Part shown: positions 1-6,053 of the stretch, piece after piece | Numbering within the stretch: the first letter of the stretch is position 1 | How the letters are laid out: every line of letters starts with the position of its first letter | Assembly (NCBI GenBank): GCA_934691725.1 | Contig: CAKUTF010000070.1 | Location: forward strand, 1-6,228 | Source of the DNA: an uncultured Fibrobacter sp. | GTDB lineage: Bacteria; Fibrobacterota; Fibrobacteria; Fibrobacterales; Fibrobacteraceae | Direction: 5' to 3' | DNA length: 6,228 nucleotides | Notes under the pieces: model-generated | Seen by the model: the letters and a program-made list of their open reading frames with translations, nothing else | What the model was told of the DNA's origin: nothing | Databases searched by the model: none | Program-made: the position numbers and the translations under genes

Positions 1-238
1 GTTTCTCACAAAATTAAATGTTCGCTATTCTAAGCTCTAAGTTCTCTCAACTAAGCTCTGAACCCCGTGTCCCGCTTACCGCTTCCCAAAGCTTAAACGT
101 CCACAGTTCTGACTACTGACCACTAAGCCTAGACATTCGCAGACCCATTGCTCATTGCACATTCCTAATTCCTCATTCCCTTAGACGTCTGCGGTCTAAT
201 CCCTGTTCCCTAGTCCCTAAACCTAGACGTCCGCAGTT
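1..238. repeat. Intergenic region made of degenerate repeat words
   Basis: No gene is visible here. The stretch consists of CT-rich short words that recur with small changes. One word is (c/t)cTAGACgTCCGCAGttcta, seen at 91-112, 128-145, 181-199 and 222-241. Another is CTAAGCTCTGAAC, exact at 51-63 and 246-258, with a variant at 30-39. Runs such as 'attcctaattcctcattccc' fill the rest. The copy at 181-199 is an imperfect inverted repeat (TAGAC...GTCTA). Related words reappear in the same orientation at 6054-6110. I associate this vocabulary with Fibrobacter intergenic DNA; that link is memory, not a search. It lies just downstream of the minus-strand gene and may contribute to its 3' end, but no strong hairpin with a T-tract is visible. 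Confidence 0.75.
61..113 (+). repeat. Left copy of a flank repeat shared with 6054-6099
   Basis: AACCCCGTGTCCCGCTT at 61-77 is identical to 6054-6070. After a 7-base near-duplication (ACCGCTT, 78-84), bases 85-113 match 6071-6099 at 26 of 29 positions. The two copies are in direct orientation and bracket almost the whole gene-bearing part of the window. They look like members of a dispersed repeat family rather than IS ends, since no transposase, terminal inverted repeat or target duplication goes with them. Confidence 0.7.
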
Positions 239-2005
239 CTACCCGCTAAGCTCTGAACAACCGCCTAGAAAATTCTCAATCATCGGCATCGCTTCAGAAA
301 CGGCTTCTTGGATGCTTTCGAGGTTTTCCCCGTCAAAGGCATGGCTTTTCGAAATTTCACAAGCCTTTTCCATTCCTGATTTTAGATTTTCGGCGATAAG
401 CTTGAACTTTTTGAGCGCATCGGAATTATCTCTTGCCTTTTCGATTTCACTTCGGAACCATTTCGCATAAAGTAAAATTTCAAGGGCGAAAAGATGTGGG
501 CGGTCTAGAGAAGATAGCGAATCTACCCGGCCATAGATTAGATCGACCATTTCTTCGAGCGAAAACGTTCTGTGAAAATAAGCGAGATTAGGGCCTGGGC
601 AAATAGATGCCGGCGCGGTTTTGGAACTTTCAAGCCCGAGAGCGACGAGGGCGGAATTTCCAAGCTTGTGACAGATGCACGTTTTTTCCAGGACGGCTTT
701 TTTTTCGCGTTCTTTTTCTGCATCGGAAATAGGCTGGTTTTCTATCTGTCTTAACTTCTGATTCTGGTATTCCCGGCTTGCCGTGCAAATTGGGCGTTCC
801 GAAAATTCGGTGTTGTTTTGTAGGAAACCTTTGATGCAGGGTGCCCCGGGAACTCCTCGTCGAATGTTTTCTAACCGCTCTTTTTCGGCGCCGCATGTCT
901 TGAGATTGCTGAACGGAACGCCGATGGGGGAAGCTTCGCTTATCAGAATGTCGTCGGATTTCGCTTCGCACAGAAGTTTTCGCGTCTCGCTATCGACAAG
1001 GGTCGCTTCGGGGACGAGCAAAAAGGGAGACCCCCAGCCACAGCCGTCCATTTCATAGATTTTCAAAAGGCGTTCCGATTCACCAAAATTCCCGATTCCG
1101 CCTTGTACGGTGAATCTTGGCGTAAAAGGTTTTAATCGGGTCGTGTCTAATCCATGTTCGGCATAGTATTTTTCAACCGCCTTTTGGAACTGCGTACAAA
1201 GTAATTTCTTTTTCTCTTTGAATTCGTCGAGAATGACAGGTAAGAGTTCTCCATCCGAAGGAAACAGGTGCCCACCGCAGTTCAGGCCAGATTCAATGCG
1301 GTATTCGCTGACTTCGAGACCTTTGCGCGCCAGAAATTTTCCTTGGACCAGTGCCGAGCGAAAATCCGAAATCTTCAGCGTTATTTTTTTGTCAAAACAT
1401 CCGTCGGCGTTTCGGTAAAAGCAGGGAAATTTTTCCATTTCGGAAAACAGCGCCTGGTTGATTCCCGCACTCAGAATAAGACTTGAATTTCCTGAAAGTT
1501 CGGATTCCGCATAGCCGCGGAGCGCTTCCTTGGCATCGTCAAATCCCGGCCTGTCGAGTTTAACCATGATGTTCACGTCAATTTTTCCGGGTTGCATGGT
1601 GTCTGCCAAATCTTGGGCTTCGCTTGAGCGCATCTCTCCCTTTGGCATCGAAAGCATCCGCAAGTAACGCTTTCGCAAAGGATCGTCAGTCGGGAGCATT
1701 TTGAAATAGCGATCCTTGTCGGAATTTCCGGTGAACGGCGCGGCAAGAACGCGTCGAAAATTCTTTTCGGATAAAAAATGAATCAGGTTCAGGTATTCGG
1801 CGATGCGCTTCGCCCGGGCGTGTTCTACCGATGGATAGACGGTGTAGGGAATGTCGAATTTCTTGGCGTAAAAAGTACCGATGCGTTCCAAGAGCCGGTC
1901 ATCGACAAGGGAAATCGCGGAGTCGATTCCTAGATGGGATACGCGCAGGGGCGTGTCGGTCGTAAAACAGGTTCCCATGACGGGAATATGAAAAAAATGA
2001 GGCAT
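239..2005 (-). CDS. Uncharacterised 588-aa protein, nitronate monooxygenase/FabK-like FMN TIM-barrel candidate
   Basis: This is a long intact reading frame with no signal peptide or membrane segment, so probably cytoplasmic. I do not recognise a named family, but the motif order resembles FMN-dependent nitronate monooxygenases: GGH at residues 244-246 (NMO 'EAGGH'), QGGIG at 301-305 (phosphate-binding 'AGGI'), DGCGWGSPFLLVPEAT at 320-335 ('DGV.MGTRFL...EA') and SPIGVPFSNL at 359-368 ('G.P.R.L.N'). A Cys-rich tail follows: PCIKGFL (C390), ICTASREYQ (C407), TCICHKLGN (C443, C445) and ICPGPN (C469). This parallels the C..GYL / CPA / CLCN.L cysteines of some actinobacterial NMO-like proteins, as I recall them. 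Its substrate is unknown. It begins 9 bases after the stop of the upstream MBL-fold gene, with no clear Shine-Dalgarno, which suggests coupled translation. The final codons (CSELSG) and TAG stop lie in intergenic repeat words. The CDS is certain; the fold is an inference. Confidence 0.85.
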   Translation of the reverse strand: MPHFFHIPVMGTCFTTDTPLRVSHLGIDSAISLVDDRLLERIGTFYAKKFDIPYTVYPSVEHARAKRIAEYLNLIHFLSEKNFRRVLAAPFTGNSDKDRYFKMLPTDDPLRKRYLRMLSMPKGEMRSSEAQDLADTMQPGKIDVNIMVKLDRPGFDDAKEALRGYAESELSGNSSLILSAGINQALFSEMEKFPCFYRNADGCFDKKITLKISDFRSALVQGKFLARKGLEVSEYRIESGLNCGGHLFPSDGELLPVILDEFKEKKKLLCTQFQKAVEKYYAEHGLDTTRLKPFTPRFTVQGGIGNFGESERLLKIYEMDGCGWGSPFLLVPEATLVDSETRKLLCEAKSDDILISEASPIGVPFSNLKTCGAEKERLENIRRGVPGAPCIKGFLQNNTEFSERPICTASREYQNQKLRQIENQPISDAEKEREKKAVLEKTCICHKLGNSALVALGLESSKTAPASICPGPNLAYFHRTFSLEEMVDLIYGRVDSLSSLDRPHLFALEILLYAKWFRSEIEKARDNSDALKKFKLIAENLKSGMEKACEISKSHAFDGENLESIQEAVSEAMPMIENFLGGCSELSG

Positions 2006-2014
2006 GGCGTTAAA

Positions 2015-2866
2015 CTAGTAATTTCGAATCCATAGGCCCGTTCCGAACTTCCATTCTACGGTGATGCTTCCGTCTTTGTCGGTGCGAAAAATCCGGCTCG
2101 AATCGCCTAGAACGAACGAGAGCTTTTGGAGCGTACTTTTTGCCGGATGCCCGTAACGGTTCTGTCTTCCGACCGAGACGATGGCGTATTCGGGGGCGAC
2201 CTGTTCGAGAAACGGAAGCGAAGAACTGGTCTTTGAACCGTGATGCCCGACCTGAAGAAGGTTTGCGCGCAAGTCGCTTGATATTTCGAGCAGGCCGCTT
2301 TCTCCGTCCTTTTCTAAGTCTCCCGTGAACAGGGTTTTGAATTTGCCGTCCGAGATTTGCAGCGCCGCGCTGGAACTGTTTCCCCCGAGTTTTTGAAATT
2401 CTGGCGCCCAGAGAATCCGGCAGGACCATGCTCCGCAGCCGATTTCCGTTCCGCGCAAGACTTTTCTTGCGACCGTTCCGTTGCGCGCTGCGAGTTTCAG
2501 AATGCTGTCCTTTAACCAAAATCCGCCGGTGTCCGCTCCGTAAAAAAGCGTATCGATGGAAACCGAACCGTCCCATTCGAGAAGTCCGCCAGCGTGATCC
2601 CGGTGCCAGTGGCTGATGAGCGCCCACTTGAGGCGGCGGACTCCGCGAACCTTTAAGGTGTCCCAGAAGCCGGTCGAATCGTTGCCTGAATCGTATAGGG
2701 CAAAAGCTCCCGAAGATTCAAGCAGAACGGAAAGCCCTTGCCCGACATCCAGAAAATGCATCCTTGCCATACCGAAATCCGCATTTTCTGTCGAAAGGCT
2801 TGCGGAACAGCCGATGGCGAGTGAAAGGCTTATGCCGGTAAAAATCCCTAAAAGCTGTTTTTTCAT
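2015..2866 (-). CDS. ComEC C-terminal-like MBL-fold metallohydrolase, predicted lipoprotein
   Basis: This 283-residue metallo-beta-lactamase-fold protein resembles the C-terminal domain of the DNA-uptake protein ComEC/Rec2. Visible motifs are FLDVGQG (38-44), the metal-binding SHWHRDH (H86, H88, D90, H91), NSSSAAL (163-169, compare ComEC N.xSLVL), FTGDLE with D183, VGHHGSKTSSS with H208/H209, and SVGRQNRYGHP (231-241). The HxHxDH is complete, so it is probably an active di-metal phosphodiesterase or nuclease-like enzyme. The N-terminus is a short lipoprotein signal (MKKQLLGIFTGISLSLAIG then C20, followed by Ser), placing it outside the inner membrane, probably on the outer membrane. The ComEC channel and N-terminal domain are absent. 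The start at 2866 was chosen over TTG at 2869 because GAGGAG ends 5 bases before this ATG. It heads an operon with the NMO-like gene. Substrate (DNA, nucleotide or other) cannot be read from the sequence. Confidence 0.92.
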   Translation of the reverse strand: MKKQLLGIFTGISLSLAIGCSASLSTENADFGMARMHFLDVGQGLSVLLESSGAFALYDSGNDSTGFWDTLKVRGVRRLKWALISHWHRDHAGGLLEWDGSVSIDTLFYGADTGGFWLKDSILKLAARNGTVARKVLRGTEIGCGAWSCRILWAPEFQKLGGNSSSAALQISDGKFKTLFTGDLEKDGESGLLEISSDLRANLLQVGHHGSKTSSSLPFLEQVAPEYAIVSVGRQNRYGHPAKSTLQKLSFVLGDSSRIFRTDKDGSITVEWKFGTGLWIRNY

Positions 2867-2871
2867 CAAAA

Positions 2872-2877
2872 CTCCTC
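2872..2877 (-). promoter_or_regulatory. Ribosome binding site of the MBL-fold gene
   Basis: Read on the minus strand this is GAGGAG, 5 bases before the ATG at 2866. It would be only 2 bases from the alternative TTG at 2869, so it decides the start. Confidence 0.8.
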
Positions 2878-2924
2878 GAAAAAGGTACCGGTATAGACGC
2901 TTGGATTTCGTGAAAAAGGAAGAA

Positions 2925-2956
2925 TTTGAAAAAAAATGCGATTTTTAGTAAATTTA
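2925..2956 (+). promoter_or_regulatory. Candidate Bacteroidetes-type promoter of the zinc-finger gene, with palindrome
   Basis: TTTG at 2925-2928 and TAAATTTA at 2949-2956 (7 of 8 to TAnnTTTG) are 20 bases apart, the spacing expected of the Bacteroides -33/-7 promoter. Transcription would then begin at about 2960-2964, that is, at or next to the ATG at 2964. The -7 element sits inside a perfect 12-base palindrome, AGTAAATTTACT (2947-2958), which could be an operator or a chance effect of AT-richness. No Shine-Dalgarno is seen before the ATG. Confidence 0.45.
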
Positions 2957-2963
2957 CTGCGCT

Positions 2964-3332
2964 ATGCAATTACCTAAGTATAAAAAGAAGAAACGCATCA
3001 AGCTCAAGGTTTGCCAAGAGCCGGGCTGTGGAAAAGAATTTTGGGGACATCCGATTGCCAAGTACTGTGAGAAGCATCGTGACTTCAAAAACCGCCAGAA
3101 GCAGAAGAAGGACGTCGAAAACATCGATGCGAAGAATATCGTGTTCCGACACAATTACACGGATGTCGTGGATCTCAAGTTCCGCTGTTGCCTAGACGGT
3201 TGCGATAACCTGTTCGAAATCAAGGTTTTTCCGAAACAGTTTATTTATCCGCGTTTTTGCAACGAGCATCGGAATGACTTCAAGCGGGCGAACTTCATCC
3301 GTTTGATGCGCCACAAGAAAAGGGACGAATAA
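2964..3332 (+). CDS. Small basic protein with two zinc-finger-like C-x4-C...C-x2-H units
   Basis: This is a 122-residue lysine/arginine-rich protein of no family I can name. It contains two similar Cys/His units: C17-x4-C22-x12-C35-x2-H38 (ending KYCEKH) and C75-x4-C80-x18-C99-x2-H102 (ending RFCNEH), with an extra C76. Both have an aromatic pair after the second Cys (EFW, LFEI) and a Y/F before the third, so they look like an internal duplication of one CCCH zinc-binding module. A basic linker (FKNRQKQKKD, 41-50) joins them, and a KYKKKKRIKLK stretch precedes the first. These features suggest binding to nucleic acid or the ribosome, but that is inference. The start is the only ATG near the N-terminus; no Shine-Dalgarno precedes it. 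The gene diverges from the MBL operon, and a tRNA-His gene follows 59 bases after its TAA on the same strand. Confidence 0.85.
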   Translation: MQLPKYKKKKRIKLKVCQEPGCGKEFWGHPIAKYCEKHRDFKNRQKQKKDVENIDAKNIVFRHNYTDVVDLKFRCCLDGCDNLFEIKVFPKQFIYPRFCNEHRNDFKRANFIRLMRHKKRDE

Positions 3333-3346
3333 TTCGATTTTGACCC

Positions 3347-3377
3347 TTTGAAATTTTCCGATTCTTTATTATATTTG
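3347..3377 (+). promoter_or_regulatory. Promoter of tRNA-His, Bacteroidetes-type
   Basis: TTTG (3347-3350) and TATATTTG (3370-3377), 19 bases apart, match both elements of the TTTG / TAnnTTTG consensus completely. The tRNA begins 15 bases downstream. An E. coli-like reading (TTGACC at 3340 with TATTAT at 3367) has a spacer of 21 bases, which is too long. Confidence 0.7.
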
Positions 3378-3391
3378 TTGCGCTCCTTTAT

Positions 3392-3467
3392 GGTGGGTGT
3401 AGCTCAGATTGGTTAGAGTCCCAGATTGTGATTCTGGTTGTCGTCGGTTCGAGTCCGATTACCCACC
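3392..3467 (+). tRNA. tRNA-His (anticodon GTG)
   Basis: The cloverleaf folds fully. The acceptor 3393-3399 (GTGGGTG) pairs with 3460-3466, with one G-U. The D stem is 3402-3405 with 3416-3419. The anticodon stem 3421-3425 (CCAGA) pairs with 3433-3437, and its seven-base loop TTGTGAT carries GTG at 3428-3430. The T stem is 3443-3447 with 3455-3459, with TTCGAGT in the loop. The encoded G at 3392 pairs with C73 at 3467, the G-1:C73 pair that identifies tRNA-His to its synthetase. The next bases are CTT, so CCA is not encoded and must be added by nucleotidyltransferase. It has its own promoter and terminator. Confidence 0.97.
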
Positions 3468-3472
3468 CTTGA

Positions 3473-3499
3473 AAACCCTCGCACTAAGTGCGAGGGTTT
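3473..3499. terminator. Hairpin terminator between convergent tRNA-His and secreted-protein gene
   Basis: A perfect 12-base-pair stem (AAACCCTCGCAC, 3473-3484, with 3488-3499) closes a 3-base loop. The GC-rich part ends in GGGTTTCTC on the plus strand and GGGTTTTC on the minus strand, so it could end transcripts from both sides. The T-tract is short in both directions. It lies 5 bases after the tRNA and 33 bases past the stop of the minus-strand gene. Confidence 0.8.
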
Positions 3500-3532
3500 C
3501 TCGGTTTAAACGGGGAATGGGAGTGCGATTAT

Positions 3533-4858
3533 TTAAAATCGGATGCCTTCTGTAATATCGCAATATTTATAGACCCTTTTGGCTCCGTCGATGATTTCTT
3601 TCCGGTGCCGTTCGGGCAGTTGGAGATCGTTAAACTTTCCTTGGTTAAAATAGACAATGTCAAAGAAATGCGCGTCGTCATAGCTGTAGGCCGCCGGATA
3701 AAATTCCCTGAGCATTTCGGAAATGGAAAATCCCATCCGCAGATCGACCAGGTCGCCTTCGTCATAGAGAAAATCCTGCAGGGGGAGCAGCGTATCGATA
3801 CGAATCTGCCCGTTTTTTTCTTTTTCCCCAAAGGCATATCGTTTAAATTTGAAATCCTTGGCTGAAAAACAGGAACCCTTTTTGTAGGCGTTGTAATTGA
3901 GTTCCGAAACTTCTGTACAGGGCCAATCTAAAACGGAGCCGGAGGAGAGATTGCACAGGCTTTGAATCGACTCTTGGGAAAAGTTCGAATATTTACTTTG
4001 GCATAGGGAATCCTTGAACGTATAGTAGGGTTTGAAGTCTATTTCGCACAAGGTGTCTTTTCCCGTTATTTTTTCGCGCATGGCATGGATGGCTCCCACC
4101 GCCACATAAGGATAAGTGAATTTGGTCACATGAATGGAATCCCGATTGGAGAAAAGCCTGTCAAAGAATTTTTTAGGGTCCTTTCCTTGGAGCTTCAGCA
4201 ACTTTTCGGCCTTGATAAGAAGGGAATCCCTTTTGATGTCGGGCCTCGCTGCTTGATAGGGGGTTCCGTAAATGTAAATTTTGTTGGAAAGTTCAAAAAG
4301 ATCGGCTATCAAACTTTCTTTGATGAAATCCACCGGGGATCGCCATGTCTCCGGGCAAGTAATATATCCGATCGGGAAGTGAGCTGGCGTCATAAAATCG
4401 CTCCAGGTATCTCCATACGATCCCGGGTAATAGATGTATTCGGTTAAATTGTAGTTGAGCTCGATAAGAAATATGTTGGATCGCTCATAATTGTTTTTTT
4501 TGTAGCGAATTTCGCGTCCGGAGAAAAATTGAAGACCGGTTGAATATGTCTTTCCGCAATTCGTAATGAATTTGTCCCCAGCGTGAAACTGTTCTGTAGA
4601 ATCTCGGATGATATAGAGAAGTTCTGCGGAACATTTGTTGCCGGAAATGTGTTTTTGGACCCCGATGGCCACAAAGGAATGTTCTGAATTATCCACATCG
4701 GGCGGGAGAGATTCGCAAATCAGGTGTTTGTAGTCGTTTGTTGAGATTTGCGACCGAGGTTTTGTGAAATCGTAGTCCACCGACTCTGGAAAGACGATAA
4801 ACGGCTTGGCGAAGAGGGACGCAACGAGGATGAAACTAGCGAAGAGTATTTTTTCCAT
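3533..4858 (-). CDS. Secreted protein of unknown function
   Basis: This 441-residue protein belongs to no family I recognise. MEKILFASFILVASLFAKPF is a clear Sec signal peptide with likely cleavage after A17 (SLFA-KP), so the product is periplasmic, outer-membrane associated or secreted. No lipobox and no later membrane helix are visible. The mature part has ten cysteines (C48, 76, 101, 168, 271, 286, 302, 314, 330, 433), an even number that would permit disulfides. It is rich in Tyr, Phe, Lys and Asp, as in many Fibrobacter exported proteins, and shows no repeat or sorting domain. The frame is open further upstream to 4996, but ATG 4858 has a good Shine-Dalgarno 8 bases before it and starts exactly at the signal peptide. 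It overlaps the end of the upstream metallopeptidase gene by 23 bases, implying one transcript and coupled translation. Confidence 0.88.
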   Translation of the reverse strand: MEKILFASFILVASLFAKPFIVFPESVDYDFTKPRSQISTNDYKHLICESLPPDVDNSEHSFVAIGVQKHISGNKCSAELLYIIRDSTEQFHAGDKFITNCGKTYSTGLQFFSGREIRYKKNNYERSNIFLIELNYNLTEYIYYPGSYGDTWSDFMTPAHFPIGYITCPETWRSPVDFIKESLIADLFELSNKIYIYGTPYQAARPDIKRDSLLIKAEKLLKLQGKDPKKFFDRLFSNRDSIHVTKFTYPYVAVGAIHAMREKITGKDTLCEIDFKPYYTFKDSLCQSKYSNFSQESIQSLCNLSSGSVLDWPCTEVSELNYNAYKKGSCFSAKDFKFKRYAFGEKEKNGQIRIDTLLPLQDFLYDEGDLVDLRMGFSISEMLREFYPAAYSYDDAHFFDIVYFNQGKFNDLQLPERHRKEIIDGAKRVYKYCDITEGIRF

Positions 4859-5813
4859 TGCAAATTTCCTCTTTTGGATCGAGATGTTTTTGGCCTGGGA
4901 ATGTGTAGTTTCTGTCGGGGCATCCATAGCCGTTACCCCTCCATAGACGTTCAGACTTGATATCGAAAGCTGCTTCTGTCGGCGATACGAAATCAAAGAA
5001 CTGCATTAAGTCTGAATAGGATGGGATTTGTAGGTCAAGGGCTTTTTGAAATTCGAATTGTTTTAGGAAGGCATCCGTTTCAATCGAAATGTCCTTGTTT
5101 TGATGTCGCTCCATCCATTCGGGGTTCTGGGATTGCCAGCAATGCCTAAGTTCATGCAAAAGAATGGCCATTCCTTCTTTCGAATTGATAGCATAGCTTT
5201 CCTCTCCATTCGGTCTTTTCCCGACGTTGTAGTGAACTGCTCCGTCTGCATAAAGGGCTCTGGGAATCTCCAAGTAGGCGTTGTTTTTGGAAAATTTTAG
5301 CGGCGTGTTTCTGATATAAATGTTTCGCAGCGGCAATTCGTTTAGCCACGAGGCGTCTAGGCCGTTTTCAACTAAATAAGCGGTCAATTTACCGAGGAGT
5401 TCTTCGCGTTCCTTTTCCGAAAGCGCGTAGGGCAGAACCTGGTCATCGGAGAGTTCTTTGTTGAGGTCGCCTTCGGGAATCGAGCTGTATATTTCGGAGA
5501 GGAAGGCTTTTTCGTAATCGTCGTAAAGCGAAGAGGTCCGGAGCGTTTTCAAGAAATCGCGGAACAGGCCGAGCCTTTCGTAAAAGTCCCACTCGAATTC
5601 CTTGTTCGGGTTTAGCATTATATCGGCGAACTCGTCGGCTTCCATCGCTCTTTCAAGCCGGGACTTTGCTTCCGCGCTCCACTTGCGGTTCTGTTGTTCC
5701 GCTACGCGCAGCGCCTGGGAAAATTCCCGTTCGCAAAGCCGCTTCAGCTTTTTGAAGCTCGCCTCGTTAAAGAATGCCAACCGGGAATAGCGGTATGAGT
5801 TTCGTTTTGTCAT
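4836..5813 (-). CDS. Putative HExxH zinc metallopeptidase
   Basis: This 325-residue protein has the zincin motif in a helix LLHELRHCWQ: H220, E221 and H224. A likely third ligand is E245 in SIETDAF, about 20 residues later, as in gluzincins. The HELRH.WQ...E.DAF pattern recalls putative metallopeptidases annotated as domains of unknown function (DUF6782 is my best guess from memory). The N-terminal half (about 15-150) is charged and probably mostly helical; residues 155-210 look beta-rich (IYIRNTPLKFS, AYLEIPRALY) and lead into the zinc helix. No signal peptide or membrane segment is seen, so it should act in the cytoplasm unless exported another way. Substrate is unknown. ATG 5813 is preferred over TTG 5840 because of a Shine-Dalgarno 8 bases upstream. 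It is the first gene of an operon with the secreted protein, which it overlaps by 23 bases. Confidence 0.85.
   Translation of the reverse strand: MTKRNSYRYSRLAFFNEASFKKLKRLCEREFSQALRVAEQQNRKWSAEAKSRLERAMEADEFADIMLNPNKEFEWDFYERLGLFRDFLKTLRTSSLYDDYEKAFLSEIYSSIPEGDLNKELSDDQVLPYALSEKEREELLGKLTAYLVENGLDASWLNELPLRNIYIRNTPLKFSKNNAYLEIPRALYADGAVHYNVGKRPNGEESYAINSKEGMAILLHELRHCWQSQNPEWMERHQNKDISIETDAFLKQFEFQKALDLQIPSYSDLMQFFDFVSPTEAAFDIKSERLWRGNGYGCPDRNYTFPGQKHLDPKEEICNGKNTLR
4867..4872 (-). promoter_or_regulatory. Ribosome binding site of the secreted-protein gene
   Basis: Minus-strand AGAGGA, 8 bases before ATG 4858. It lies outside the overlap, upstream of both the start and the stop of the preceding gene, and rules in favour of 4858 over the longer frame to 4996. 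Confidence 0.75.
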
Positions 5814-5821
5814 TGTTCGAA

Positions 5822-5827
5822 TCTCCT
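5822..5827 (-). promoter_or_regulatory. Ribosome binding site of the metallopeptidase gene
   Basis: Minus-strand AGGAGA, 8 bases before ATG 5813. It lies inside the sequence that would be coding if TTG 5840 were used, so it decides the start. Confidence 0.78.
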
Positions 5828-5870
5828 GTCTATCCTGCAAGATATAAAAATTATCGAGCGGTTGACGTCT

Positions 5871-5889
5871 CTTAGAACCTGTTTTCCTA
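5871..5889 (+). repeat. Solo IS-end-like sequence
   Basis: CTTAGAACCTGTTTTCCTA matches 6128-6146 at 16 of 19 positions in the same orientation. GA(A/G)C(C/T)TGTTTTC after a TTA resembles the outer end of IS5-family elements of the ISL2/IS427 type as I remember them. No partner in opposite orientation is seen between here and 6131, so this would be an isolated or decayed end. Confidence 0.4.
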
Positions 5890-5947
5890 TGTGTCGGGCA
5901 TAGCTCGGCAAGCTCGCTAGCCTGTCAAATCCCTTATCTGAAAGGAG

Positions 5948-5971
5948 ATTCCCGTGTCGGTGCACGGGAAT
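5948..5971. repeat. Hairpin-forming inverted repeat
   Basis: ATTCCCGTG (5948-5956) and CACGGGAAT (5963-5971) are perfect 9-base inverted repeats around a 6-base loop. The right arm is also the start of the tandem repeat that follows. There is no T-tract, so it is not a typical terminator. It could be a remnant of a dispersed palindromic element. Confidence 0.75.
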
Positions 5972-6027
5972 GACATCATAGCGAGTCGGGAAATGACATC
6001 ATAGAGGGCACGGGAATGACAGTGCAC
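5963..6027 (+). repeat. Tandem repeat, 23-base unit, about 2.8 copies
   Basis: Units begin at 5963, 5986 and 6009. The first two share AATGACATCATAG (5969-5981 and 5992-6004), and the first and third share CACGGGAATGACA (5963-5975 and 6009-6021). The third unit diverges after this. The units abut with no spacer, so this is not a CRISPR array. Confidence 0.8.
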
Positions 6028-6053
6028 AGAAACAGTTAAACAGTTCGCTTGGA

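Noticed and set aside
1..33. End of a plus-strand gene entering from the left edge
   Set aside because: All three frames stop within 42 bases and the sequence merges with the repeat words, so a coding end cannot be supported.
630..971. Arg-rich minus-strand frame and plus-strand frames at 572-754 and 783-1058
   Set aside because: All are shadows of the 588-residue gene, with no ribosome binding site or recognisable motif.
2010..2627. Arg-rich 205-residue minus-strand frame
   Set aside because: It lies wholly within the MBL-fold gene in another frame. Its Arg/Ser-rich composition is typical of an out-of-frame reading.
3392..3467. tRNA-His as an attachment site for an integrated element
   Set aside because: No second copy of the tRNA 3' end and no integrase appear in the window.
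3488..3865. Plus-strand 125-residue frame
   Set aside because: It is antisense to the C-terminal part of the secreted-protein gene, starts inside the terminator hairpin, and has no family resemblance.
4859..4996. N-terminal extension of the secreted protein to a start at 4996
   Set aside because: It would overlap the end of the metallopeptidase by about 160 bases and bury the signal peptide at residue 47. ATG 4858 has its own good ribosome binding site.
5963..6027. CRISPR-like array
   Set aside because: Units of 23 bases abut without spacers, there are fewer than three copies, and no cas gene is nearby.
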